Shown piece after piece: positions 8,572-18,159 of a DNA stretch of 64,000 nt (positions are counted from its first letter, which is position 1; each line of letters begins with the position of its first letter). A program made the translations under genes and the position numbers. This DNA is from an uncultured bacterium (lineage in GTDB: Bacteria; Bacillota; Clostridia; Lachnospirales; Lachnospiraceae): NCBI GenBank assembly GCA_947073545.1, contig CAMTMP010000015.1, positions 1 to 64,000 on the forward strand, in the 5' to 3' direction. The notes below the pieces were generated by a model. That model was not told the origin of the DNA, did no database searches, and worked only from the letters and a program-made list of their open reading frames with translations.

Positions 8572-9490
8572 AGTTCATTTTCGCCATCGCGCCTGCCATA
8601 ACCGCGCCGAGAGCGAGGGAATTTACTTTCGTCTCAAAATCATCGGAGCGGGATGTCAGGATAACCGGAGCCTTCGTGCCGGTCAGAATGTTGCCGTTCT
8701 TCACCTTTGCCGTATGTACCAGACATTTATAAACCAGATTGCCCGCGTGAATATCAGGGAAAAGCAGCACGTCCGCGTCGCCCACGATCTTTCTGCCTTC
8801 CGCGCCCTTATGCTTCGCCGCCTCGGGGTCAATGGCCAGATCCAGAGAAAGAGGACCGTCCACAACGCAGCCTGAGATTTTCCCTTCCTCGCACATCTTT
8901 GTCAGCTCTTCCGCCTCCACCGTGACAGGCATCTTGGGATTCACCACCTCGACCGCCGCAAGAGGCGCCACCTTCGGATTCGGGATACCGCAGGCATGAC
9001 ACACATCCACCGTATTCTCGATGATATGTACCTTTTCTTCCAGCGTGGGATATGTCATAAAAGCAACGTCCGTCAGGAACAGGAGATGGTCGATTCCCTC
9101 CACCTCGAACACGCACACATGGGAAAGAGCCTTCCCTGTTCTCAGGCCAACTTCTTTGTCCAGCACACTCTTTAAAAAGGACTTCGTGTCGATGAGACCT
9201 TTCATGTACATATCGGCTTTGCCCTCATGCACCAGACTGACTGCTTTTAAGGCTGCTTCATAGTCATCTTTCTCATCAATGATCTCAAAGCCGCTGATGT
9301 CAACCTTATCATCCTCCGCTACCTCTTTGATCTTGTCCGCGTCGCCCACAAGGATCGCCTCTGCGATGCCCCGCTCCTTCGCTGCGGCCACAGCCTCCAG
9401 CACCGCGCTGTCCTGAGCCACCGCTACCGCAACCTTCTTCATTTCGCACTCGGAAACCTTCGATAACAAATCCTCAAAACTCTTACTCAT
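8570..9490 (-). CDS. ptb: Phosphate butyryltransferase
   Basis: Transfers the butyryl group of butyryl-CoA to phosphate, giving butyryl phosphate for Buk. The 306-residue protein belongs to the phosphotransacetylase (PTA_PTB) family and has the normal Ptb length. It contains [27 protein letters not shown] and G-P-L-S-L-D-L-A-I. The closing part, [12 protein letters not shown], is also typical. The start is preceded by AGGAGTGG, and a strong promoter and a leader palindrome lie upstream. It is first gene of the ptb-buk pair. Confidence 0.93.
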   Translation of the reverse strand: MSKSFEDLLSKVSECEMKKVAVAVAQDSAVLEAVAAAKERGIAEAILVGDADKIKEVAEDDKVDISGFEIIDEKDDYEAALKAVSLVHEGKADMYMKGLIDTKSFLKSVLDKEVGLRTGKALSHVCVFEVEGIDHLLFLTDVAFMTYPTLEEKVHIIENTVDVCHACGIPNPKVAPLAAVEVVNPKMPVTVEAEELTKMCEEGKISGCVVDGPLSLDLAIDPEAAKHKGAEGRKIVGDADVLLFPDIHAGNLVYKCLVHTAKVKNGNILTGTKAPVILTSRSDDFETKVNSLALGAVMAGAMAKMN

Positions 9491-9531
9491 TGTCCCTTTT
9501 CCACTCCTTTGTTATTATTATCTTTATTAGC

Positions 9532-9557
9532 ATTTGCGACTTCCTTCCCTCGCAAAT
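9532..9557 (-). promoter_or_regulatory. Inverted repeat in the ptb leader
   Basis: ATTTGCGA and TCGCAAAT are perfect 8-base arms around a 10-base spacer. The repeat lies between the predicted promoter and the ptb ribosome binding site. It could be an operator for a dimeric repressor or an mRNA hairpin. Confidence 0.6.
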
Positions 9558-9578
9558 CCCCTATCTCACAACGTCTAA

Positions 9579-9607
9579 ATTTTACCACGACTGCCCCAAA
9601 AAAGCAA
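9579..9607 (-). promoter_or_regulatory. Sigma-A type promoter of ptb-buk
   Basis: Minus strand TTGCTT, a 17-base spacer and TAAAAT with TGG just before it. It is placed upstream of the leader palindrome and ptb. Confidence 0.65.
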
Positions 9608-9703
9608 TTTCCTCCCGCTTTTTTATTCTCCCATTACGCTTGGAACGGAGCGCAAGCGCGGCGACGTTGAAATTATCTTCCGTCCGCGCGTCCGCCATTT
9701 ATC

Positions 9704-10882
9704 CTAATGATGGAACAGCCGTATCCCCGTAAAGCACATCGTCATCCCGTACTTATCGCACACCTCGATCACGTTATCGTCCCGCACAGATCCGCCGGGC
9801 TGCGCCACATACTGCACACCGCTTCTGTGGGCGCGCTCGATGTTGTCTCCGAAGGGGAAGAACGCATCCGACCCCAGAGCCACACCACTCATCTGATCCA
9901 GCCACGCCCGCTTCTTTTCCGTCGTAAAGATCTCAGGCTTCACCTTGAATATCTTCTGCCATGCGCCGTCCGCCAGCACGTCCATGTAGTCCTCCCCGAT
10001 ATAGAGGTCAATGGAATTATCCCTGTCCGCCCTGCCGATGCCGTCCACGAACTGTAAGTCTAACACGATAGGAGACTGTCTCAAGAACCAGTTGTCCGCC
10101 TTTGTGCCCGCCAGTCTCGTACAGTGGATTCTGGACTGCTGACCCGCACCAATGCCGATTGCCTGCCCGTCTTTCACATAGCATACAGAATTGGACTGCG
10201 TGTATTTCAGGGTGATCATGGCAATCGCCAGATCAATCTTCGCCTGCTTCGGCAGATTCTTTTCCTTCGTCACAATATTATCAAAGAACGCGTCGTCGAT
10301 TTTCAGCTCGTTCCTACCCTGCTCAAAGCTGATGCCGTACACCTGCTTCACCTCGGTTGGCGCGGGCACATAACTCTCGTCAATCTGGATCACATTGTAG
10401 GCACCCTTCTTTTTCGCTTTCAGAATCTCCAGCGCCTCCGGTTCATAGCCCGGCGCGATCACACCGTCCGAAACCTCCCGCTTGATCAGTCTGGCCGTGT
10501 CCGCGTCGCATACATCGGAGAGCGCGATAAAGTCGCCAAAAGAGCTCATTCTGTCCGCGCCTCTCGCTCTGGCATAGGCACAGGCAAGCGGAGAGAGCTC
10601 CCCCAAATCGTCCACCCAGTAAATCTTCGCTAAAGTCTCCTCTAAGGGAAGACCTACTGCCGCCCCCGCAGGCGACACATGCTTAAAAGAAGTGGCTGCC
10701 GGAAGTCCGGTGGCTTTCTTTAATTCGCTGACAAGCTGCCAGCCGTTAAAAGCATCCAAAAAGTTGATATATCCCGGTCTGCCGTTCAACACCTGAATCG
10801 GCAGTTCCCCGCCGTCCGCCATATAGATACGGGAAGGCTTCTGGTTCGGATTACAGCCATATTTTAATTCCAGTTCGTTCAT
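9704..10882 (-). CDS. AICAR transformylase (PurH C-terminal domain only)
   Basis: Catalyses formyl transfer from 10-formyl-tetrahydrofolate to AICAR, the ninth step of purine synthesis. The 392-residue protein corresponds only to the transformylase half of PurH. The catalytic K-H pair is in F-K-H-V-S-P-A-G. Family segments S-D-G-V-I-A-P-G-Y, Y-T-Q-S-N-S-V and G-I-G-A-G-Q-Q-S-R-I-H-C are present, as is D-A-F-F-P-F-G-D. There is no N-terminal MGS-like IMP cyclohydrolase domain. The missing cyclohydrolase activity is supplied by the PurO-like gene immediately upstream. AGGAG precedes the ATG. Confidence 0.93.
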   Translation of the reverse strand: MNELELKYGCNPNQKPSRIYMADGGELPIQVLNGRPGYINFLDAFNGWQLVSELKKATGLPAATSFKHVSPAGAAVGLPLEETLAKIYWVDDLGELSPLACAYARARGADRMSSFGDFIALSDVCDADTARLIKREVSDGVIAPGYEPEALEILKAKKKGAYNVIQIDESYVPAPTEVKQVYGISFEQGRNELKIDDAFFDNIVTKEKNLPKQAKIDLAIAMITLKYTQSNSVCYVKDGQAIGIGAGQQSRIHCTRLAGTKADNWFLRQSPIVLDLQFVDGIGRADRDNSIDLYIGEDYMDVLADGAWQKIFKVKPEIFTTEKKRAWLDQMSGVALGSDAFFPFGDNIERAHRSGVQYVAQPGGSVRDDNVIEVCDKYGMTMCFTGIRLFHH

Positions 10883-10960
10883 CGTCTCTGTGCTCTCCTA
10901 TCGTTTCTGTTTTTCTCTTGCTGGCGCTTTTCCGGTTTTCTCATATCCGTTTTCATCCGC

Positions 10961-11001
10961 TCTGTCATTCCCATGCAGCGCATATCCGGTACAATGACAG
11001 A
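10961..11001 (-). promoter_or_regulatory. Inverted repeat between the two purine genes
   Basis: TCTGTCATT and AATGACAGA are 9-base perfect arms separated by 23 bases, in the 131-base gap between the cyclohydrolase and transformylase genes. This could be an operator or a long hairpin. No known purine riboswitch core is visible here. Confidence 0.5.
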
Positions 11002-11013
11002 AACAGTTTGCCG

Positions 11014-11727
11014 CTACCGGTTCTTATTCACGATCCTTGTCTCGTATTTTCCCGTGGCAATCTCTATGTACCGTACAAACAGCGACACTTTATTATCCTC
11101 GTTCAGATTCTCCCAGACCATCTTCGTAAACTCGTCGATGCCGCCCTCGATCCCCACAAGTGCCGGTTCCCCCTCGAAACTTGGCAGCGGATTGCCGTCC
11201 CCCATATAGGTATGGATAAAATGCCCTTCTCCCGCCTTCGGATTCTCATACGCGAAGGTGTAGCGGTTACAGGAAGACGGATCGCCGTTATTGCTCTTTA
11301 AAATAGACATGGCGTAGTTGTAGCCGGCATTCTCCAGATGCATAATTCCCGAAATGCGCGGCGTGTAATTCGGCCCGTCAGGCTCAAATTCCCTTGTGCG
11401 CAGAGCCTGTTCAAAAGTCTGCTGCCTGTCCATCAGTTCATAGATCGTGTCCGTCTGGTCACCGTTTGTGACAATGGTTTTATTGCCGAGCACACGCACC
11501 GGCGCATAGATAATCAGACTCGGATCCTCCATCTTGGAAGGGTCAAATGCCTGTGTGCGGATCCCCGCTCCGTCCTCCACAAACACCCGGTTTCTGCTGT
11601 TGCCGCTGCGTCCCATGATAAAATATGCCGCCACCGCATAAGCGCCGTCAGCCGACTTGCCGATCACAATACCGCGCCCCGGATACGCGTTTCCCGAAAG
11701 CTCTTTCGCTAAACTTTTTTTCTCCAT
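11014..11727 (-). CDS. IMP cyclohydrolase, PurO-like
   Basis: Predicted to close FAICAR to IMP, the last purine step. The roughly 237-residue protein starts at M-E-K-K-S-L behind GGAGAGGAAG. It resembles the archaeal PurO fold: G-N-A-Y-P-G-R-G-I-V-I-G, Y-F-I-M-G-R-S-G-N-S-R-N-R, P-R-I-S-G-I-M and C-N-R-Y-T. It does not resemble the PurH N-terminal domain. Its position just before a transformylase-only gene and after guaB strongly supports the role. Together the pair replaces bifunctional PurH. Confidence 0.88.
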   Translation of the reverse strand: MEKKSLAKELSGNAYPGRGIVIGKSADGAYAVAAYFIMGRSGNSRNRVFVEDGAGIRTQAFDPSKMEDPSLIIYAPVRVLGNKTIVTNGDQTDTIYELMDRQQTFEQALRTREFEPDGPNYTPRISGIMHLENAGYNYAMSILKSNNGDPSSCNRYTFAYENPKAGEGHFIHTYMGDGNPLPSFEGEPALVGIEGGIDEFTKMVWENLNEDNKVSLFVRYIEIATGKYETRIVNKNR

Positions 11728-11774
11728 AAAGTATGTGCTTCCTCTCCTGTTGTTTATTTCTCTGCATCCGTACG

Positions 11775-11867
11775 GAGAATGCCGCTTTTCAGGCATTCTC
11801 TCATGTGAGATTTAGTACTTCTTAGCGAAGCAGCCTTTGCTGCTGAGTTTTAGAAGTACTTCTCACA
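11775..11867 (-). other. Tandem palindromes after guaB
   Basis: Two adjacent hairpins fill the gap between guaB and the cyclohydrolase gene. One has TGTGAGA plus AGTACTTCT pairing with AGAAGTACT plus TCTCACA, with an inner AGCAGC/GCTGCT stem. The second has GAGAATGCC pairing with GGCATTCTC, 9 base pairs. No T-run follows. They could be a REP/BIME-like repeat, a stability element or a small structured RNA. Confidence 0.65.
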
Positions 11868-11870
11868 TTG

Positions 11871-13443
<1,573 letters not shown>

Positions 13444-13462
13444 CTCCAACTACTTTATTCTG

Positions 13463-13963
13463 CTAATCTGTAAAAACTTTACGGGGTGCAATGCTCTGAA
13501 TCGCCTTAACCATCTCCGTGTTCGGCTCAAGAATAATCTTTGTGTCGCCGTTCCAGACCATCATATAACGGCGCTCCGGCTGCGCAGCGATGCCCGAGCT
13601 GTAATCAACCGTCTTCATCTGACGGTTTTTATAAGAATCCAATCTGTGGGAATTCAGGGGCGCAAAAATTTCCATCTGCTCGAGAGAATAACTGCCCGCC
13701 TTCTTTCTGCGGCTTTTCGCCAGCACCTTGTCGATGCTCAGTTCCCTGTCGAGATACAGGTACTCGTACTCGATCTCCGCATTCATATGCGCAAAGTAAG
13801 CGCAGCCGCCCAGCACGATCGCAATCAACATGCCCACCCCAAAAGGTGTCAGGAACCCGATCAGCGCGAAAACTACCGTCAGCATAATCAGCAGCATCTT
13901 TATAAAACGCATCAGCACGGACGGCTTTCTCGCTACCAGCAATTCCACATATGTTTCACTCAT
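13463..13963 (-). CDS. DUF6106-type membrane protein
   Basis: A 166-residue protein starting at M-S-E-T-Y-V-E-L-L-V behind GGAGGG. Residues about 20-60 contain two hydrophobic helices (M-L-L-I-M-L-T-V-V-F-A-L-I and G-M-L-I-A-I-V-L-G-G-C). A soluble C-terminal domain follows with E-Y-E-Y-L-Y-L-D-R-E-L, F-A-P-L-N-S-H-R-L and M-V-W-N-G-D-T-K-I-I-L-E-P. I recognise it as the conserved, uncharacterised Lachnospiraceae DUF6106 type, but give no function. A sigma-A promoter precedes it. Confidence 0.8.
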   Translation of the reverse strand: MSETYVELLVARKPSVLMRFIKMLLIMLTVVFALIGFLTPFGVGMLIAIVLGGCAYFAHMNAEIEYEYLYLDRELSIDKVLAKSRRKKAGSYSLEQMEIFAPLNSHRLDSYKNRQMKTVDYSSGIAAQPERRYMMVWNGDTKIILEPNTEMVKAIQSIAPRKVFTD

Positions 13964-14040
13964 ACAATACCCTCCATTGCTAACTTCCAAATCTTCTGCC
14001 GTTTGGCGGAACGCTACCGCCTGTCCCAAAATATAAAAAT

Positions 14041-14069
14041 ATCATATAACAAAACCCAAAAAGATTCAA
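14041..14069 (-). promoter_or_regulatory. Sigma-A type promoter of the DUF6106-type gene
   Basis: Minus strand TTGAAT, a 17-base spacer and TATGAT. It lies between the end of the long glycan gene train and the membrane protein gene. Confidence 0.65.
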
Positions 14070-14101
14070 GCGATAGATTGGTAAGTTTCATTTGTACCTA
14101 T

Positions 14102-15163
14102 TTAATTCCTGCTATCGTCAGGCAGGCTCATCACTTTCCCATACTCTTCCTTCTTATCCAGCATGAGTGCAAACCCACGGTCCAGCTCCTCCAGCGAAAA
14201 CCTGTGGGTAATCATCTGCCCGGGCGCAATCCGCCTCCCCTGCAGCCTGTCAAGCACATAATGCCAGTCGTCTTCTCGCGAATGGGTAAAAGACGAATTC
14301 CATGTCCCAAGCACGGTCAACTGACTGCGCAGGATCTTCCAGTAAACAGCTTTCGGCAGCGTCATATCAGAGGCAGGATTGCCCACCAGCATAATCCGTC
14401 CGCCAGGTCCGGTCAGCCGCACTGCCTGTTCCACCGTCTCATTTCTCCCGACACATTCAAAAAATACGTCCGCCCCTCTGCCATCCGTCCTCTGCGAAAG
14501 CCACGCCTCCGCATCCTGCGTCCTGCTGTCGCAAAAGGAAGTTTCCGGCAGACCCAGCTTAACTGCCATCTGCCTTTGAAACTCCTTATTCCCAATAACG
14601 AAGATATTTTGATGTCCCGCCTCCAGCAGAAACATCAGCAGGAAAAGGCCAATGGTTCCCAGACCGCAAACCACAATACACTCTCCGGAAACGGGATCGG
14701 TCTTTCGCATGGCATGAACCGCCACCGACATAGGCTCCAGCATCGCCGCCTCCTCAAAACCAACGCCTTCCGGCAGCGCAATCAGATTCTTTTCCGGCAC
14801 CGCCACATACTCTGCGAAACCGCCATTGCATCGGGAACCCAGATAACTGTATTGCCGGCACATTTCGTACTTCCCCTTTCGGCAGGGCAGACAGTCATAG
14901 CACGGAATCAGCGGAAACACCCCAACCCGTTCTCCCTGCCATTTCGCATCCACAGCCGCGCCCACAGCCGCCACTTGTCCGGCAAACTCATGCCCCGGTA
15001 TCAGGGGATAAGAATATGTTCCCGTGTAAAACACCCGGGGAATGTCAGATCCGCAAATCCCCGCCGCTTTCACGGCAAGCAGAACTTCTTTCTCTCCTAT
15101 TAAAGGTGTGTTTGTTTCCTCAAACCGCAGATCATTTATCCCATGCAGAACCCATGCCTTCAT
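14102..15163 (-). CDS. Zinc-dependent dehydrogenase, probable polyol-phosphate (TarJ-like) reductase
   Basis: Medium-chain zinc dehydrogenase of 353 residues. Catalytic zinc motifs are C-G-S-D and G-H-E-F-A-G. The structural zinc cysteines form C-x2-C-x2-C-x7-C (in C-Y-D-C-L-P-C). The NAD(P)-binding loop is G-L-G-T-I-G. It follows an IspD/TarI-type cytidylyltransferase by a short gap. In teichoic acid pathways a dehydrogenase of this family (TarJ) reduces D-ribulose-5-phosphate to ribitol-5-phosphate for TarI. I infer that role from the pairing, since sequence alone would also allow sorbitol or galactitol-phosphate dehydrogenase. It is the last gene of the 45-kb train. Confidence 0.8.
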   Translation of the reverse strand: MKAWVLHGINDLRFEETNTPLIGEKEVLLAVKAAGICGSDIPRVFYTGTYSYPLIPGHEFAGQVAAVGAAVDAKWQGERVGVFPLIPCYDCLPCRKGKYEMCRQYSYLGSRCNGGFAEYVAVPEKNLIALPEGVGFEEAAMLEPMSVAVHAMRKTDPVSGECIVVCGLGTIGLFLLMFLLEAGHQNIFVIGNKEFQRQMAVKLGLPETSFCDSRTQDAEAWLSQRTDGRGADVFFECVGRNETVEQAVRLTGPGGRIMLVGNPASDMTLPKAVYWKILRSQLTVLGTWNSSFTHSREDDWHYVLDRLQGRRIAPGQMITHRFSLEELDRGFALMLDKKEEYGKVMSLPDDSRN

Positions 15164-15217
15164 CCCACTCGCCCTTCCTTTCTATCAGGAACCTGTCGTC
15201 CAATGACGCCGGTTCTC

Positions 15218-15976
15218 TCATTCCTTAGCATTAGACGCGCAAACAATCTCCTGAAATCTCTCCAAATCCGCTTTCGTCGTAATCTTAAAGTTCCCCTCAT
15301 CCCCCGATATCATGGCGATGTCCATACCCGCCATGACTGCGGGTTCCGTGGATCCGTTGATCTTAAGGATCCGCTCCGGAAGAAGCGCCCTGTTCGCCTC
15401 ATAATATTTTCCCACTACAAACAATTCCGGCGCCTGGCCCGCGAAAATCTTACTGCGCTCTAAAAGGGACGTGATTCCCTCGCCGTCCTCACTGAAATAT
15501 ACCGTATCTTTCATAGGCAGAACCGGTAAGGCGCCGTCACGCCCTCCATTCACCGCACTGAGACAATCTGTAATCTGTCCCGGAGACAACAGCGGTCGGG
15601 CCGCGTCATGAATCAGCACATAATCGGAATCCACAGCATACTTTCTGATATCCTCAAGACCGTTCAAAATAGAAAGCTGTCTCGTCCTGCCCGGCTCGGA
15701 GAATCCCCGGAATTTGCCACATGTCCCGTTTTCTCCACCAGCTTTAACACGTTCTTCTTCCTTTCGGCCAGCACACAAATCAGCCATGCACCCCAAAATA
15801 TCCTCACGCCACATCTCATCCGCCACAACTTGCACCGCATCTATTCCCTTATAGGAGAGTACTGTCTCCAAGCAATAGGCAATAATCGGCCTATGATTCA
15901 CTTTTATGTACTGCTTCGGCGTCTCCGTTCCCATTCTTGTCCCAGTTCCGCCTGACAAAATAAGCGCTGCCACCAT
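15218..15976 (-). CDS. IspD/TarI-type cytidylyltransferase
   Basis: A 252-residue nucleotidyltransferase with the CTP-binding loop L-S-G-G-T-G-T-R-M-G and P-K-Q-Y near the N terminus. The middle holds H-D-A-A-R-P-L and D-T-V-Y, and the C-terminal signature is K-I-T-T-K-A-D-L. About 20 extra residues precede R-Q-L-S-I-L-N-G-L compared with the usual IspD core. The family makes CDP-methylerythritol (IspD) or CDP-ribitol (TarI). With a dehydrogenase next door and TagF-type transferases in the same train, I favour CDP-ribitol. GGAGGTGAAG precedes the ATG. Confidence 0.82.
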   Translation of the reverse strand: MVAALILSGGTGTRMGTETPKQYIKVNHRPIIAYCLETVLSYKGIDAVQVVADEMWREDILGCMADLCAGRKEEERVKAGGENGTCGKFRGFSEPGRTRQLSILNGLEDIRKYAVDSDYVLIHDAARPLLSPGQITDCLSAVNGGRDGALPVLPMKDTVYFSEDGEGITSLLERSKIFAGQAPELFVVGKYYEANRALLPERILKINGSTEPAVMAGMDIAMISGDEGNFKITTKADLERFQEIVCASNAKE

Positions 15977-16054
15977 ATCTTCACCTCCATTGCAGTCTAT
16001 GCCAAAACAGAAACGGCCATGTCAGAAAAACTTCCTGAAATGCCGCCCTTTTTA

Positions 16055-16714
16055 TCAAAATAAATTTCTGATATGCCGCAATGTGTCCCCGTAAGGCGCT
16101 TCCTTTCCGAAAAGGAGCGTCGTGCCAAGCACAAAACTCTTTACGCCTCTGGGTGCATACTGCCTGATCTTGTCTTCCCCGCAGGCGCCGTCCCAGCAGA
16201 TCTCAAAGTTTGCTTCATCCTTGATTGCCAAAAGTCTGGTAATCTTTTTCCCGACATAAGGCATATACATCTGCCCCGCGTTGCCCGGATTTACCGCCAT
16301 CACCAATACTTTCTTCACAATCACAAGCATCTCCATCACCGTCTCTATACTGGTTCCCGGATTGATGGCAATCCCCGGCACCATACCCGCGTTGATGATC
16401 TTTTGCAGTGTGGTGGAAGGGTGATATTCCGCCTCCGGGTGGATATAGACCGTATCGCCTTTTCGCAGATTCTCCAAAAAAATATGTATGTTGTTGTTCG
16501 GATGCTCTATCATCAGATGCACATCCAGCGGTTTTTTTGCCGCTGAAGCGATAAACCTCATGTCATTTAACGACATGGCAAAATTGGGGACGTAACGCCC
16601 GTCCATAATGTCGATATGAAAGGAGTCGATGCCGCCCTCCTCCAAATCATGCACTTCTTTTTCGAGATTGCCGTAGTTGGCACACATCATTGATGCTGTC
16701 AGTTCAAAATTCAT
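16055..16714 (-). CDS. Ribulose-phosphate 3-epimerase family protein
   Basis: A roughly 219-residue TIM-barrel protein starting M-N-F-E-L-T-A-S. It has the Rpe/AlsE signatures H-I-D-I-M-D-G-R-Y-V-P-N-F, P-L-D-V-H-L-M-I and V-N-P-G-N-A-G-Q, but the last catalytic segment reads W-D-G-A-C rather than V-D-G-G, closer to the AlsE side. Rpe interconverts ribulose-5-P and xylulose-5-P, and AlsE acts on allulose-6-P. In this train it could feed both the ribitol branch (ribulose-5-P) and the transketolase (xylulose-5-P). A housekeeping role is less likely because it is embedded in the glycan operon. Confidence 0.8.
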   Translation of the reverse strand: MNFELTASMMCANYGNLEKEVHDLEEGGIDSFHIDIMDGRYVPNFAMSLNDMRFIASAAKKPLDVHLMIEHPNNNIHIFLENLRKGDTVYIHPEAEYHPSTTLQKIINAGMVPGIAINPGTSIETVMEMLVIVKKVLVMAVNPGNAGQMYMPYVGKKITRLLAIKDEANFEICWDGACGEDKIRQYAPRGVKSFVLGTTLLFGKEAPYGDTLRHIRNLF

Positions 16715-16817
16715 AAATACTTCTACCTTTTCCTTTTTATCTGTCTGCCCAATTATATTTAAGACACACGCAGGGATGCATGTTCCTTGTTTGCGCAAAC
16801 TGTCCGGCTTGTGTCCG

Positions 16818-18116
16818 TTATATCTCATCTATCAGCCGTATGATATCCTTGAAAGACATCAATCCTGCGTCCACTTCCAGCGCCCTGTGGTTCTTAAGTA
16901 TCTCTTCCGCTGTGCTCTGCATCGCTGGAAATGCGCTCCGCGTCAGTTGATTCGCATAAATCACAATATTCACCCCAGCCGCCGCAAGCTCCTCCTCGGT
17001 AATGCTGTTAAAAGATGTAGGAACCACCACAATCGGTGTTTTCACATCCCTTTTCCTGAACAGTCTGCAAAATTCCAGAATCTCATCCGGCTCCTTCTTG
17101 CGCGAGTGAATCATAATGCCATCCGCTCCTGCCTCTGTATACGCAAAAGCCCTTGTCAGCGCATCTTCCATTCCGCGTTCCAGAATCAGGCTCTCTATCC
17201 TTGCTATAATCATAAATTCCGCTGTCCGAAGAGCCTTCTTGCCCGCCACGATCTTGGCGCAAAAGTTTTCTATACTGTCCTGTGTCTGCTGCACCTCTGT
17301 GCCAAACAGAGAATTCTTTTTTAGCCCTGTTTTATCCTCAATGATGACCGCCGATACGCCCATCCGTTCCAAAGTTCTTACATTATATACGAAATGCTCC
17401 ACCAGACCACCCGTATCACCGTCCAGAATAATCGGTTTCGTAGTTACATCCAGCACGTCATCTATCGTCCTTATCCTAGAAGACATGTCCACCAATTCGA
17501 TATCCGGTTTGCCTTTGGCTGTGGAATCACACAGCGAAGAAATCCACATCGCATCAAACTGATCCAATCTGCCATCCGCCTCCACCACCGTCTTCTCCGC
17601 GATCAATCCTGTCAATCCGGAATGTACCTCCAGCGCCTTTACGATGGGACGCATTGCAATCAACTGCCGCAGTCTTTTTCTGCGAAACTCCGGCATGGCC
17701 AGCTTCTCCTTCATCAGGTCGTCAACCCGTTTCACATTATCATTGTATGTATAGGCAAATTCAATCAACTCTCCGCCATATTTTTCAATATTTGTAAGCA
17801 CATTTTCACGGATGGCCTTTTCTGGTCCATTTGACCAATTATCACCGTGCACTACATAGTCCGGTTTCAGCTCTGCAAATACCTGATCGTACATCACATC
17901 CCGTTGGACCAGTACTTCCTTCACAAGCCCGGTCTTCCTGACAATCTCCATACGCTGTTCCAGCGATATAGTGGGAAACCGGTTAAAGCCGACCATGGCC
18001 CCATCAGTTAACACGCCTGCATAAACGTCGCCATACTCAGCCGCCCGTTTCAGAATATTTATGTGTCCCTCATGTATCGCATCCGTGCAAAAACACGCAT
18101 AAACCTTTTTCGCCAT
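16818..18116 (-). CDS. pepM: Phosphoenolpyruvate mutase fused to N-terminal cytidylyltransferase
   Basis: Two domains in a 432-residue protein. Residues 1-135 are a HxGH nucleotidyltransferase domain (H-E-G-H at 15-18, with ISL-type residues at S-L-E-Q-R). Residues about 145-432 are a PEP mutase: the metal-binding D-G-D-T-G-G at 232-237 and the diagnostic E-D-K-T-G-L-K-K-N-S at 260-269, plus I-I-A-R-I-E-S. PEP mutase makes phosphonopyruvate, the entry to nearly all natural phosphonates. The fused cytidylyltransferase suggests that a phosphonate is activated as a CMP derivative for transfer to a glycan. No phosphonopyruvate decarboxylase or aminotransferase is in the window. A weak binding site precedes the chosen ATG; a TTG seven codons upstream is an alternative. 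Confidence 0.92.
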   Translation of the reverse strand: MAKKVYACFCTDAIHEGHINILKRAAEYGDVYAGVLTDGAMVGFNRFPTISLEQRMEIVRKTGLVKEVLVQRDVMYDQVFAELKPDYVVHGDNWSNGPEKAIRENVLTNIEKYGGELIEFAYTYNDNVKRVDDLMKEKLAMPEFRRKRLRQLIAMRPIVKALEVHSGLTGLIAEKTVVEADGRLDQFDAMWISSLCDSTAKGKPDIELVDMSSRIRTIDDVLDVTTKPIILDGDTGGLVEHFVYNVRTLERMGVSAVIIEDKTGLKKNSLFGTEVQQTQDSIENFCAKIVAGKKALRTAEFMIIARIESLILERGMEDALTRAFAYTEAGADGIMIHSRKKEPDEILEFCRLFRKRDVKTPIVVVPTSFNSITEEELAAAGVNIVIYANQLTRSAFPAMQSTAEEILKNHRALEVDAGLMSFKDIIRLIDEI

Positions 18117-18159
18117 AATGATAGTCCCGCTTTCCAATTGCTCTTTGTTTCAGTTATGT

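Noticed and set aside
13646-15103. 485-codon plus-strand open frame opposite the dehydrogenase gene
   Set aside because: It spans the DUF6106-type gene, an intergenic promoter and the zinc dehydrogenase on the other strand, and the protein is rich in H, R and Q with no motif. The minus-strand genes have clear signatures and binding sites.
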